This document shows, piece after piece, positions 1 to 8,141 of a stretch of 17,422 nucleotides of DNA (the stretch's first letter is position 1; each line of letters begins with the position of its first letter). The position numbers and the translations under genes are program-made. Location: positions 1-17,422 of the forward strand of contig JADINB010000144.1 of NCBI GenBank assembly GCA_017694275.1, read 5' to 3'. The DNA is from Candidatus Egerieousia excrementavium (GTDB lineage Bacteria > Bacteroidota > Bacteroidia > Bacteroidales > UBA932). A model generated the notes under the pieces. It was given only the letters and a program-made list of their open reading frames with translations, was not told where the DNA came from and did not search any database.

Positions 1-372
1 AGCGTCGATTGTAGAGATCATGCCCTGATATCCGAAGTTGAAAAGATATGCATCTTCCTTGCATTCGAAATCAGCCAGCTCTCTCTCCAGCTTTTCGTGC
101 AGGGATGTGTGGCCAGACATCATTCTTGCACCCATAGGGTAGGCCAGACCCCATTTGGCAGCAGCCTCTGCATCTGTTTTCCTTACTTCAGGATGGTTGG
201 CAAGGCCAAGATAGTTATTGAATGTCCAGGCCAGGACCTTCTTTCCGTTAAATGTCATGTAAGGGTTGATTTCGCCCTCTAATTTAGGGAACATGAAATA
301 GCCGTGTGCCCTCTGTCTGTACTGTCCGAGCGGACCTCCTTCGTCTTGTGCGATTCTGTCAAAAATATCCAT
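1..372 (-). CDS. Alpha-oxoamine synthase family PLP enzyme (serine palmitoyltransferase/cysteate acyltransferase/KBL type), N-terminal part
   Basis: The ATG at 372-370 opens a frame that runs off the left edge after 124 codons, so the C-terminal two thirds, including the PLP-binding lysine, are not visible. What is seen matches the N-terminal domain of fold-type I alpha-oxoamine synthases: NNYLGLANH at residues 52-60, then MGARMMSGH at 80-88, LHEKLERELADF at 91-102 and LFNFGYQGM at 110-118. These enzymes condense an acyl-CoA or acyl-ACP with an amino acid. In Bacteroidota they make the 3-keto base of sphingolipids (from serine) or of sulfonolipids (from cysteate), so a membrane-lipid role is likely. 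The substrate cannot be told from this fragment, and 2-amino-3-ketobutyrate CoA ligase remains possible. It lies 34 nt behind the M23 peptidase gene on the same strand with no clear promoter between, so it is probably the last visible gene of the gyrB transcript. Confidence 0.85.
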   Translation of the reverse strand, partial: MDIFDRIAQDEGGPLGQYRQRAHGYFMFPKLEGEINPYMTFNGKKVLAWTFNNYLGLANHPEVRKTDAEAAAKWGLAYPMGARMMSGHTSLHEKLERELADFECKEDAYLFNFGYQGMISTIDA

Positions 373-406
373 TGCTCTATGTATGTTATGGTTTTAATTC
401 AGTTTG

Positions 407-1336
407 TCATGTATATCGTATGCGTTTTCCTATTCTCAGGACAGCGTTTCTGCTTATTCCGTTCAATGCGCAAAGCTTTGATATGGAAACGCCTGTCTTG
501 TATGCTATATGGCTTAACGTATCGCCAGGCCTTACGGTCCAGTAGCGTATCTTTTCTATCTCTTTTATGTAATCGAAGTTCGATGCCGTTAGCATCAGCA
601 CGGAATTCCTTACCTTATGCGTAGAGAAATCGACAATGTCGTTTGGATTGATTGGCGTGCCCAGATATCTGAACTCCAGGTGGAGGTGGTAGCCTGTAGA
701 ACGCCCCGTAGAACCGCCCAGCCCTATAGGGTCGCCGGCTTTGAGAGTGTCACCTGCAGCCGCTATGAATTTGGACATGTGGCCGTAGAGGGTCTCCAGC
801 CCGTTACTGTGCCGGACTACGGTAAAATAGCCGTAGCCGTGCCTGTCATATCTTGTAATCCTTACAATACCGTCAAAGGCACAGCGGATGGTGTCGCCTC
901 TGTGTACCTTGAGGTCTATGCCGTTATGATGCCTCCATTTCCTGAACCCGAATTCAGAAGTTATATACTTTTGCGAAGGTGCGATATATGAACTTACATC
1001 TATGAAAATCGTATCTTTGGTATCTACCATGGATACGTTGTATGGATTTATCTCGCTGTTCCAGATATCGTACTCGTGCGGAAGTTCGGTAAAGTTGGCG
1101 AACCTGCGCTCCTGCCATATGGGAGTGATGCTTTCGGATGAGTAATCGAACATCCTGTAAAGACAACCATTCTCTGTAAGAGGCGGCAATGTCTCTTTCA
1201 ACTGCATGTAAAACTCGTCCGGAGCGGTTCTGGCCATCCCGGACTCTTTTGCATGCCTGCCTGCCGCCTTTGCGTAATAGGGGGCAAAGATAAGTGCAGT
1301 CGGAACCAACAGCAGCAATATTCTTGCTTTACGCAT
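407..1336 (-). CDS. Secreted M23 (LytM-type) metallopeptidase with C-terminal LysM domain
   Basis: A 309-residue protein predicted to cut peptidoglycan cross-links or stem peptides in the periplasm. Residues 1-26 form a signal peptide (basic MRKAR, then a long Leu-rich core, ending near YAKAAG). The M23 domain spans about 122-238. Its zinc and catalytic residues look complete: H137-x3-D141, H186 in LYGHM, and the HxH pair H217/H219. A LysM peptidoglycan-binding module (YWTVRPGDTLSHIA onwards) fills 265-309. Intact residues argue for an active enzyme rather than a degenerate LytM activator. The chosen ATG lies one base after the gyrB stop (TGACATG) and gives the cleanest signal peptide. Starts at 1345 or 1357, which would overlap gyrB, are possible. 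The close spacing suggests translation coupled to gyrB. No separate promoter is evident. Confidence 0.9.
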   Translation of the reverse strand: MRKARILLLLVPTALIFAPYYAKAAGRHAKESGMARTAPDEFYMQLKETLPPLTENGCLYRMFDYSSESITPIWQERRFANFTELPHEYDIWNSEINPYNVSMVDTKDTIFIDVSSYIAPSQKYITSEFGFRKWRHHNGIDLKVHRGDTIRCAFDGIVRITRYDRHGYGYFTVVRHSNGLETLYGHMSKFIAAAGDTLKAGDPIGLGGSTGRSTGYHLHLEFRYLGTPINPNDIVDFSTHKVRNSVLMLTASNFDYIKEIEKIRYWTVRPGDTLSHIAYKTGVSISKLCALNGISRNAVLRIGKRIRYT

Positions 1337-1337
1337 G

Positions 1338-3329
1338 TCAGGCATCGATATTGGCATATTTTGCGTTTTGTTCTATGAATTCCCTTCTGGGCAGTACGTC
1401 ATCTCCCATGAGCATCGAGAATATATGGTCAGCCTCTGCTGCGTTTTCTATCGTAACCTGTCTGAGAATCCTGTTTTGCGGATTCATGGTCGTTTCCCAG
1501 AGCTGCTCTTCATTCATTTCACCGAGACCTTTGTATCTCTGTATGTGCAGCCCCTTGTCTGAGCCACCGCCAATCTCAGCCACCAGCTGCTTGCGCTCTT
1601 CCTCAGTCCAGCAATATTTTATTGTCTTGCCTTTTTTTACCGAAAAGAGCGGCGGGGTTGCGCAGTATACGTGGCCGTTTCTTATCAGATCCTGCATGTA
1701 ACGGAAGAAAAACGTGAGGATAAGGGTGGTGATATGGCTTCCGTCGACATCGGCATCGGTCATAATTATAACCTTATGATAGCGTAATTTACTAAGATTG
1801 AGTGCTTTGCTATCTTCTTCCGTGCCGACTGTCACTCCGAGCGCGGTATATATGTTCCTTATCTGTTCGCTCTCGAAGATTTTGTGTTCCATTGCCTTTT
1901 CAACATTGAGGATTTTGCCCCTGAGAGGCAGGATGGCCTGAAACTTCCTGTCTCTGCCTGAAATGGCCGTACCGCCTGCCGAATCTCCCTCTACAAGGAA
2001 TATTTCGCAGTTCTCAGGGTCTCTGTCTGAACAGTCTGCAAGTTTTCCAGGCAGTCCTGACCCAGACATTACAGTCTTTCTCTGCACCAGCTCTCTTGCC
2101 TTGCGGGCAGCCTGTCTTGCGGTTGCAGCCAGAATGACCTTTTCTATTATGCTCTTTGCATCTTTCGGATTTTCTTCAAGGTAGTGTTCCAGCGCCTGGC
2201 TCGTAGCTTGGGAAACCGCTGCCATAACCTCGCTGTTCCCCAGTTTTGTCTTAGTCTGCCCTTCAAACTGGGGCTCGGCAACCTTTACTGATATAACGGC
2301 CGTAAGCCCTTCACGGAAATCTGCAGGATCTATCTTTACCTTTGCTTTTGCAAGGAAACCGTTCTTTTCTGCATAGGCGTTGAGGGTGGAGGTAAGCCCC
2401 CTTCTGAAACCGCTCAGGTGAGTTCCTCCCTCTATTGTGTTGATGTTGTTTACATAGGAATGAATGTTCTCCTGAAATTCGGTATTGTACTGCATTGCAA
2501 TCTCTATGGGAATGCCGAATTTGTCAGACTCGAGGTAAATGGGTTTCTCTGTAAGTCTCTCCCTGTTGTTGTCAAGGTATCCGACAAATTCGAGAAGACC
2601 TTTTTCCGAGAAGAACACTTCGCTTTTTTGGATTTCCCTTATCTGACCGTTTTCATCCTCTTCCGTCTCGCCTTTTCTCAAATCTGTAATGGAAAGCTTC
2701 ACTCCCTTGTTCAGATATGCCAGTTCTCTCAGGCGCGAGGCGAGCGTGTTGTAATTGTATACGGTACTGGCAGTAAATATTTCCGGATCTGGCTTGAATG
2801 TGATTGTCGTGCCGGTATCTGCAGCTTCTCCCGTTACCTTTACCGGGTAGAGCGGAGAGCCTTTGGAATACTCCTGCATGAAAATCTTGCCTTCCCTGTG
2901 TATTTCCGCAACAAGATGCTCCGAGAGTGCATTGACGCAGGATACACCTACGCCGTGCAGTCCTCCTGAAACCTTATAGCTGTCTTTGCTGAATTTTCCT
3001 CCTGCGTGAAGCACTGTGAGAACCACTTCAAGGGCACTTTTACCCTCTTTCTCATGCATTCCGGTAGGAATTCCACGGCCATTGTCCTTTACCGTGATGG
3101 AATTGTCGGGATTTATCGTAACCTCTATGTCTGTGCAATAACCGGCAAGTGCCTCGTCTATCGAATTGTCTACCACTTCATATACCAGATGGTGCAGACC
3201 TCTCTCTCCAATGTCGCCTATATACATCGACGGGCGTTTTCTTACCGCTTCCAGCCCTTCGAGGACCTGGATGCTGTCGGCCGAATATTCACTGCTGATG
3301 ATATTTTCCCTGTTCTCTGTTTCGCTCAT
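1338..3329 (-). CDS. gyrB: DNA gyrase subunit B
   Basis: This is the ATPase/TOPRIM subunit of DNA gyrase, which introduces negative supercoils with GyrA. The 663 residues are typical of GyrB outside the gamma-proteobacteria, whose GyrB carries a large extra insert. Visible landmarks are RKRPSMYIGD (30-39), the GHKL ATPase motifs EVVDNSIDEA (51-60, general-base Glu and Mg-binding Asn) and DNGRGIP (82-88), the ATP lid GGLHGVGVSCVNALS (122-136), the QTKTKLGN loop (358-365) whose lysine contacts the gamma-phosphate, and the TOPRIM motifs EGDSAGG (447-453) and DADVDGSH (525-532). The C-terminal RYKGLGEMNEEQLWETTM is characteristic of GyrB. ParE is the only realistic alternative and fits less well. 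It has its own consensus promoter with a leader of about 100 nt that contains a direct repeat, and heads a unit with the M23 peptidase and the oxoamine synthase. Confidence 0.98.
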   Translation of the reverse strand: MSETENRENIISSEYSADSIQVLEGLEAVRKRPSMYIGDIGERGLHHLVYEVVDNSIDEALAGYCTDIEVTINPDNSITVKDNGRGIPTGMHEKEGKSALEVVLTVLHAGGKFSKDSYKVSGGLHGVGVSCVNALSEHLVAEIHREGKIFMQEYSKGSPLYPVKVTGEAADTGTTITFKPDPEIFTASTVYNYNTLASRLRELAYLNKGVKLSITDLRKGETEEDENGQIREIQKSEVFFSEKGLLEFVGYLDNNRERLTEKPIYLESDKFGIPIEIAMQYNTEFQENIHSYVNNINTIEGGTHLSGFRRGLTSTLNAYAEKNGFLAKAKVKIDPADFREGLTAVISVKVAEPQFEGQTKTKLGNSEVMAAVSQATSQALEHYLEENPKDAKSIIEKVILAATARQAARKARELVQRKTVMSGSGLPGKLADCSDRDPENCEIFLVEGDSAGGTAISGRDRKFQAILPLRGKILNVEKAMEHKIFESEQIRNIYTALGVTVGTEEDSKALNLSKLRYHKVIIMTDADVDGSHITTLILTFFFRYMQDLIRNGHVYCATPPLFSVKKGKTIKYCWTEEERKQLVAEIGGGSDKGLHIQRYKGLGEMNEEQLWETTMNPQNRILRQVTIENAAEADHIFSMLMGDDVLPRREFIEQNAKYANIDA

Positions 3330-3362
3330 CTTCTATTTAAACTTTGTTTACATTCACGCTGC

Positions 3363-3395
3363 GTTCCGGCATTGTATGGACAAGTTCCGCCATTG
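3363..3395. repeat. Direct repeat GTTCCGsCATTG x2 in the gyrB leader
   Basis: Two 12-nt copies, GTTCCGGCATTG (3363-3374) and GTTCCGCCATTG (3384-3395), differ at one base and start exactly 21 nt apart. They lie in the untranslated leader of gyrB, about 35-70 nt upstream of its start codon and downstream of the predicted transcription start. In the RNA sense the same stretch can also fold: GGCAATG pairs with CAATGCC with one mismatch around an inner GGA/TCC. A 21-bp phase puts both copies on the same helix face, as in operators for dimeric regulators. That is an inference, and chance similarity cannot be excluded. Confidence 0.5.
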
Positions 3396-3433
3396 CCCTC
3401 TATGCAGCTCGGAATAAATAATAATAAAACATA

Positions 3434-3463
3434 CAAAGATACGATAAAATTAAAATTTTACAA
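3434..3463 (-). promoter_or_regulatory. Bacteroidota-type promoter of gyrB
   Basis: Read on the minus strand, TTG (3463-3461), 19 nt, then TATCTTTG (3441-3434). This matches the Bacteroidota primary sigma consensus (TTTG/TTG at -33, TAnnTTTG at -7, spacing about 19-21). The -33 box lies inside the last codons of the upstream beta-barrel gene. Transcription should start near 3427, giving a leader of about 100 nt before gyrB. Confidence 0.75.
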
Positions 3464-5132
3464 TTATTCCGGCTCCTGCGGAAATCCCCTTTTCAATGTA
3501 TACAGGACACTGCATGATAGTCTGATCCAGCAGGTTGCTGCCTTGTACAAAGAGTGCGAAGTTGCGGTTGAAAACATATTTTATCTTGACACCCAGATTT
3601 GTATATGATGGCGCCTTGAGTTCTCTGTTGCCGTATCTTGCATCGTATATGTCTGCTTTAGATCTGAATTTCAACGACATGCCAATGTATATCCGTTCTC
3701 TGCAATTGTATTCTGCGTTGAAATCTAGTTTAGTCGGGGCATAGCCGTAGTGATTAGAAGGCTGGTTGCCGGCATCTGAAAACAGCGAGTGCGAGAGTTT
3801 TGCAGAACCTGTGAATCTTTTGCTCACAAAGCCTGTCTGAACTCCGAACGTAAATATGTCGCAGTCTGAATAGATTATGGAGAGCTGGTTTGTATTGTTC
3901 ATGTTCACAAATTGCGGCAGCCCGTCGACAGTAGAGTATTTTGCAAATATGTCGTATGTAAACCGGCTGGCTGCGCTGCCCTTGATTCCGGCCTGTACGG
4001 CAAATGGCAGCGACGTAGCCTTCAAGTCTGCTTCCTGTTCAATCCAGAAGTTGCGGCCAAGCATGTGGGAGTAGTTGTTTATCAGATTTTTTCCGTCAAT
4101 TTCTCCGTAGATCCAGAGATGTTTCCTTACAAGCTCAAACGAAACCTTCGCATTAATGAAGAGCGGGTTGTGATATTTGTCGGTATCATCCTTGCTCTTG
4201 TATTTTCCGGAAAGCCTTATGCCGGCCTTGAGAAAAAAACGCCCTTTTTCAAACCGGTACTGTGGCATGATTTCGAATATTCCGTATTTGTACTCCTGAA
4301 TTCCGGAATAGAGCACGTTCTCAGAATTCAGGAGAACCGTGAACCTGTTGTATCTTCCGAAGTTGGGGCCGGCCTCTACCTTTGCAGTTATCAGGTTTTC
4401 CTTGAGGGAGAGGGCGTCGAAACTGCGGCTGTCGTCTGTATACTGCCAGTTGAATTCAATGTCGTAGTTTATTCTCCTCACATTTTCTTTCATAGAGCGT
4501 ATCTTCGCAGCTACGCCTGCGGTGTTAAAGGTATGCGAAAGACTGTTGCGATAGCTGCCGCTGCCGTTACCGTAATTGACACCGGCTTGCAGTATGTCAT
4601 GTTTCCAGTATTTTGCATAGTCTGCAGCAGCCCTGAACCTGGTGTAGTCTGCATCTGATTTTTGCCCTTTTATGATTTTGTTTTCTGCCTGGCTGAATTC
4701 TGCAACAGGCAAGTCTCCCCAAAATCCGGTGTAGTCGAGCCCCACATTGAGCAGATTCCCTTTTTTGAGGTTCGGGCGGAACCACAGTCCCGCTTCCGGG
4801 GTAAATGGAAAGGATACTCCGCCTTCAAGGCAGAAGACAGGTTCCCTTTCACTCTCCGGCCTGTATATCTGTGCAGAGGCTATGGGAGTGAATTCGTAGA
4901 GGTCTTTATATGGCTTGTCGAATATGGTGTAGTTGAAGTCTATCCTGAAATCCTTGAGAGAATCGGCGATTTCCGTATTCAGGGCAGACTTGTGTATGTT
5001 CAACATGGCTCCGTCGAACTCCCTTGTCACCTCCAGGGTCGGGTCTATCTTCTGCTGGGCAAAGAGCTCTCCGGTCTGGAAAGCGATGCCGAGCATTGTC
5101 AATATGCCTGTATATATCTTACTATATCTCAT
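3450..5132 (-). CDS. Outer-membrane beta-barrel protein related to TonB-dependent receptors, no plug domain
   Basis: A 560-residue exported protein. The ATG at 5132 gives a signal peptide of about 25 residues (MRYSKIYTGILTMLGIAF..., ending LFAQ). An upstream in-frame ATG at 5168 would add residues that spoil it and lengthen the overlap with the TPR gene. After a short polar segment the chain is rich in alternating aromatic/hydrophobic strands (for example FTVLLNSENVLYSG, NLGVKIKYVFNRNFALFVQG) and ends in Phe, as transmembrane barrels usually do. There is no plug or TonB-box-like N-terminal domain, so it is not a full TonB-dependent transporter. Homologues are usually labelled TonB-dependent receptor, and their function is not established to my knowledge. 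It starts inside the end of the TPR gene (11-nt overlap), suggesting that the two products work together at the outer membrane. Confidence 0.85.
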   Translation of the reverse strand: MRYSKIYTGILTMLGIAFQTGELFAQQKIDPTLEVTREFDGAMLNIHKSALNTEIADSLKDFRIDFNYTIFDKPYKDLYEFTPIASAQIYRPESEREPVFCLEGGVSFPFTPEAGLWFRPNLKKGNLLNVGLDYTGFWGDLPVAEFSQAENKIIKGQKSDADYTRFRAAADYAKYWKHDILQAGVNYGNGSGSYRNSLSHTFNTAGVAAKIRSMKENVRRINYDIEFNWQYTDDSRSFDALSLKENLITAKVEAGPNFGRYNRFTVLLNSENVLYSGIQEYKYGIFEIMPQYRFEKGRFFLKAGIRLSGKYKSKDDTDKYHNPLFINAKVSFELVRKHLWIYGEIDGKNLINNYSHMLGRNFWIEQEADLKATSLPFAVQAGIKGSAASRFTYDIFAKYSTVDGLPQFVNMNNTNQLSIIYSDCDIFTFGVQTGFVSKRFTGSAKLSHSLFSDAGNQPSNHYGYAPTKLDFNAEYNCRERIYIGMSLKFRSKADIYDARYGNRELKAPSYTNLGVKIKYVFNRNFALFVQGSNLLDQTIMQCPVYIEKGISAGAGIIVKF

Positions 5133-8052
5133 TTTCTGTCTGTTTTTCCAATTCTGCAAGTTTTGCAAGACGCATGTTTACAATACTTTTAATATCATCA
5201 TTCCCTTCGGGCCGATAGTTTTGGGCAATGCTTTCGAAAGTAGCCTTCGCCTGGGCGAGATTGTCGCGCTCCACATATGAGTCCCCCAGTGTTATGAAAC
5301 TTTTTGCAAGCCAGTACTGTCTGGCCTTTCCTGATTCAGACATGCTGAATGTCATCTCTTCCACTTTGGCAAACTCGCCTGAATCGTATGCATCCAGAAT
5401 AAGCAGGTATGCGGCCTCGGAGCCGAAATCGCTGCCTGTATCCTGTGCCAATTCCCTGAGCAGCGGAATTGCCTTGTCTCGTTCAGAAATGGCAAGGTAA
5501 CTTTTTGCGGAATAGTAGTCTGCCAGTTCTTTCTCTTTTTTGCCCAGGTTGGAAATGCCTTTAAGTTCCGAGGCCTGATAGATGCACCTTTCATACTCCA
5601 TGCTCATGTAGTACGATTTTATCTTGCCAGTCATGGCTTCCATCCTGTTGTTGTCGAGCCTTGCTATCTTTTCGAGAGTTTCGTATGCAGCAGCCGCCTC
5701 CGTGTATCTCTGCAATTTGAACGACAGGTTTGCATAATTCAGAGTGGCAAGCTCCGAGAATGATTCGTCTGAGGTTTCCATTACCTTGAAATAGTATTCT
5801 GCCGCCTTCTCGTTCTTTCCTGATTGTGCGTAACAGTCTGCAATATAGAAGCATGCATTTGCTTTTTTTGCTCCGTCGGGATATTTGTCCAGGTATGAGA
5901 GAAGCGATTCAAGCGCGCGGCTGTAATTCCCGCTCAGATATATCTGTTCCGCAGCATTGAAAAGCATCAGTTCCTTTTCGTCTGCACTCTTTATTGACGA
6001 AAGCCCTACGGCATCGAGATAGGCGAGGAATTCTTCAGGCCTGTTGAGGCTCTGGTATACGCTCTCTATTCCTGAGAGTGCGCTCTGCCCTTCGTTGCTT
6101 ACGGGATTTTTTTCTATGATGGTCTTGTAGTATCTGAGGGCGGCCTCGTAATTCTGTCTGTTGGCATTTATCATGCCCATTTCCAAAAGCGACTTGTAAT
6201 AGAACGAACTGTCCTTGGGGTTGTTTATAAGTTTTTCAAAAACAGGCTCGGCCTCCTCGTCCTCTACATTCTGCACCAGTGTGCGGCCCAGTTCATACAG
6301 GGCCATGGAGTAGAGCGGCGAGTCTGAATGTTCTGGTTTTGCGACCTCTTTCAGCAGGGCGCATTTCTTGTCATTCTGCGAAAGCAGCCCGTATGCCATC
6401 GCCCCCTGTATGGCAGGGTACAGGTCTTTATAATTTTCTTCTACTGCCACGCTTTCATATATCTGGGAAGCCTTGTCGTAATCTCTGAGCATGAAGTAGG
6501 AGTCTGCAAGCCTGATGCGTGCCTCATCTCTGTATGCCTGATTTCCGTGTCCGAGGCCGGCGTATTTTGAAAAGCAATCTGCCGCCAGATCATACTTCTC
6601 CATTTTAAAGTAGTTGTAACCCAGATTGTAAATCGAAGTGTAATATTCCGGCGTCTGTCTGAATTTCGGATTTTTCTGCAAAGAGAGTATCGCGGATGCA
6701 GATTTTTCAAAATCATCGGTCCTGTAGTAGCATTCTGCAAGCCAGTAGACGGCCAGGTTTTTCAGTGCGGCATTATGATATCCGTTTTCGGCAGAACTTT
6801 GGAAATAGGGGGCCGCTGCCGTGAAAGAGCCTGATTTTGCCAATTCTATTCCCTTGAAAAACTGTGCTTTCTGAAGATTGACCAGATCGTTTCGGCTTTT
6901 ATTCCTTATTTTGTTGAGTACGCCGATAGCCTCGCCGTAATTGCCGTTTATAAGAAATGAAGTTGCCATGTAACCGTAGACTTCATCCCAGCGGCCGGTA
7001 GAACTGTACCTGGAAAGATATTCGTTGAAAGGCCTTATGTCTCGGCTCAAGTCGAAACTGAGCTTGGCGTAATTGAAAAAGGCGTCTTCCTGTATCTCTT
7101 TGTCAAAACTGCACTCAGATGCAATTCTGAATGCTTCCAATGCCTTGTGCTTGTTTTTAAGCTGTATGTAGCTTTGTCCAAGGTGGTATGCCGCATTCTG
7201 CCCCAGAGAGTCTGCAGATGAGGCAATCTGTGAAAATGATTCCGTGGCTCCGGTATAGTTCTTCAGGGTGTATGATATCATTCCGGAGTAGAAAATATCG
7301 TTTTCAGACATCTTCCCACCGGAAAGAGAATAGAGTTCGAAATAATATTTTGCCTTGTCGGGCATGTCAAGCCCGAAATAGGCTTCGGAAATAATCCTGG
7401 CAACGTTGGGTTTGTAGGTGGCATCCACCTTGTCGTAGAGCGACGGGCCTGTCTTTACAACTTCATCATACTCCTTGAGGAGGAATTTGCTCTCCAGAAT
7501 GTGATATTCGCTGTAAATTCTGTACCGTTCGTCGTTTTTAGCCCTTTCGAAGAGAGGAATCGCCCTGGCAAAGTCGCGGCTTGCATAGCTGATGTATCCG
7601 CTGTAGTAGAGGGCAGGGAAGAGATATGGAGAGTCTTGCCTGTCGCTTATCCTGGAGAAGTACTGTCCGGCTTTGGCATATTCTCCTCTCCTTAAATAAC
7701 AATATCCCTTCCTGAAATTGAACTCGTCCCGCTGTTCCTTGTAAAGCTCCTTTTCGGAGAGTGTTGCAAACAGTTCCGCCGCCTGCGGATATTCGCCCCG
7801 GTCGAAGCATCTCACTGCCCTGCTGAAGACAATCTGAGGAATGAGCGGCGATTCGGGAAAGCGCTCCATATATTCTTTCATTATACCGTCTGGATTGGGA
7901 ATATCGCTCCTTATGAGGGATATTGCCCGGTATCCTTCTGTTTTCCAGTTGTCTGTGCATTGTCTGCGGGCAAATCCCTCCAGACAGCACAGTTGGCATA
8001 TTACAGCTGTGGCTATCGTGGCCACAAGATATTTTGAAAAGCAGCGGTTCAT
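5122..8052 (-). CDS. Large periplasmic TPR-repeat protein
   Basis: A 976-residue protein built almost wholly of tetratricopeptide-like helical hairpins. Repeat units recur from about residue 50 to near the C-terminus, with signatures such as A-x-x-Y-F, ALYYSGYISYASRDFARAI, NLGYNYFKMEKYDLAADCF and NACFYIADCYAQSGKNEKAA. The ATG at 8052 gives a signal peptide (MNRCFSKYLVATIATAV..., predicted cut near GFA). The in-frame ATG at 8142 would put 30 extra residues in front and overlap the divergent ftsE start, so I reject it. Cysteines lie at the end of the hydrophobic core but no good lipobox is present, so a soluble or peripheral periplasmic location is more likely than a lipoprotein. TPR solenoids are protein-binding scaffolds. 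The coupled downstream beta-barrel is the obvious candidate partner. It is first in its transcript. Its exact function is unknown. Confidence 0.9.
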   Translation of the reverse strand: MNRCFSKYLVATIATAVICQLCCLEGFARRQCTDNWKTEGYRAISLIRSDIPNPDGIMKEYMERFPESPLIPQIVFSRAVRCFDRGEYPQAAELFATLSEKELYKEQRDEFNFRKGYCYLRRGEYAKAGQYFSRISDRQDSPYLFPALYYSGYISYASRDFARAIPLFERAKNDERYRIYSEYHILESKFLLKEYDEVVKTGPSLYDKVDATYKPNVARIISEAYFGLDMPDKAKYYFELYSLSGGKMSENDIFYSGMISYTLKNYTGATESFSQIASSADSLGQNAAYHLGQSYIQLKNKHKALEAFRIASECSFDKEIQEDAFFNYAKLSFDLSRDIRPFNEYLSRYSSTGRWDEVYGYMATSFLINGNYGEAIGVLNKIRNKSRNDLVNLQKAQFFKGIELAKSGSFTAAAPYFQSSAENGYHNAALKNLAVYWLAECYYRTDDFEKSASAILSLQKNPKFRQTPEYYTSIYNLGYNYFKMEKYDLAADCFSKYAGLGHGNQAYRDEARIRLADSYFMLRDYDKASQIYESVAVEENYKDLYPAIQGAMAYGLLSQNDKKCALLKEVAKPEHSDSPLYSMALYELGRTLVQNVEDEEAEPVFEKLINNPKDSSFYYKSLLEMGMINANRQNYEAALRYYKTIIEKNPVSNEGQSALSGIESVYQSLNRPEEFLAYLDAVGLSSIKSADEKELMLFNAAEQIYLSGNYSRALESLLSYLDKYPDGAKKANACFYIADCYAQSGKNEKAAEYYFKVMETSDESFSELATLNYANLSFKLQRYTEAAAAYETLEKIARLDNNRMEAMTGKIKSYYMSMEYERCIYQASELKGISNLGKKEKELADYYSAKSYLAISERDKAIPLLRELAQDTGSDFGSEAAYLLILDAYDSGEFAKVEEMTFSMSESGKARQYWLAKSFITLGDSYVERDNLAQAKATFESIAQNYRPEGNDDIKSIVNMRLAKLAELEKQTENEI

Positions 8053-8078
8053 CTTTTCCTGATTTGATATAAGCGGAG

Positions 8079-8086
8079 CAAATTTA
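8079..8086 (-). promoter_or_regulatory. Candidate -7 box for the TPR/beta-barrel operon
   Basis: On the minus strand this reads TAAATTTG, a full match to TAnnTTTG, placed to start transcription about 20 nt upstream of the TPR start codon. No TTG is found 19-21 nt upstream, so the -33 box is weak or absent. It is the mirror image of the rightward box at 8098-8105. Confidence 0.5.
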
Positions 8087-8097
8087 GAAATAAATAG

Positions 8098-8105
8098 TAA
8101 ATTTG
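8098..8105 (+). promoter_or_regulatory. Candidate -7 box for the ftsE-nth-xerD operon
   Basis: TAAATTTG matches the TAnnTTTG consensus and lies 36 nt before the ftsE ATG. No TTG occurs at the expected -33 spacing. Its -33 region would abut the opposing -7 box, so the two promoters may exclude each other or share a factor. Confidence 0.5.
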
Positions 8106-8141
8106 CGGTGAGTTTGGGGTATAATCTATCGGTAAATTTCA

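Noticed and set aside
304..991. Rightward frames at 304-624 and 617-991
   Set aside because: Opposite the M23 peptidase and the oxoamine synthase, whose motifs are unmistakable; no homology signal in the rightward translation.
2418..2969. A rightward 183-codon frame within gyrB
   Set aside because: Antisense shadow of the conserved gyrB sequence.
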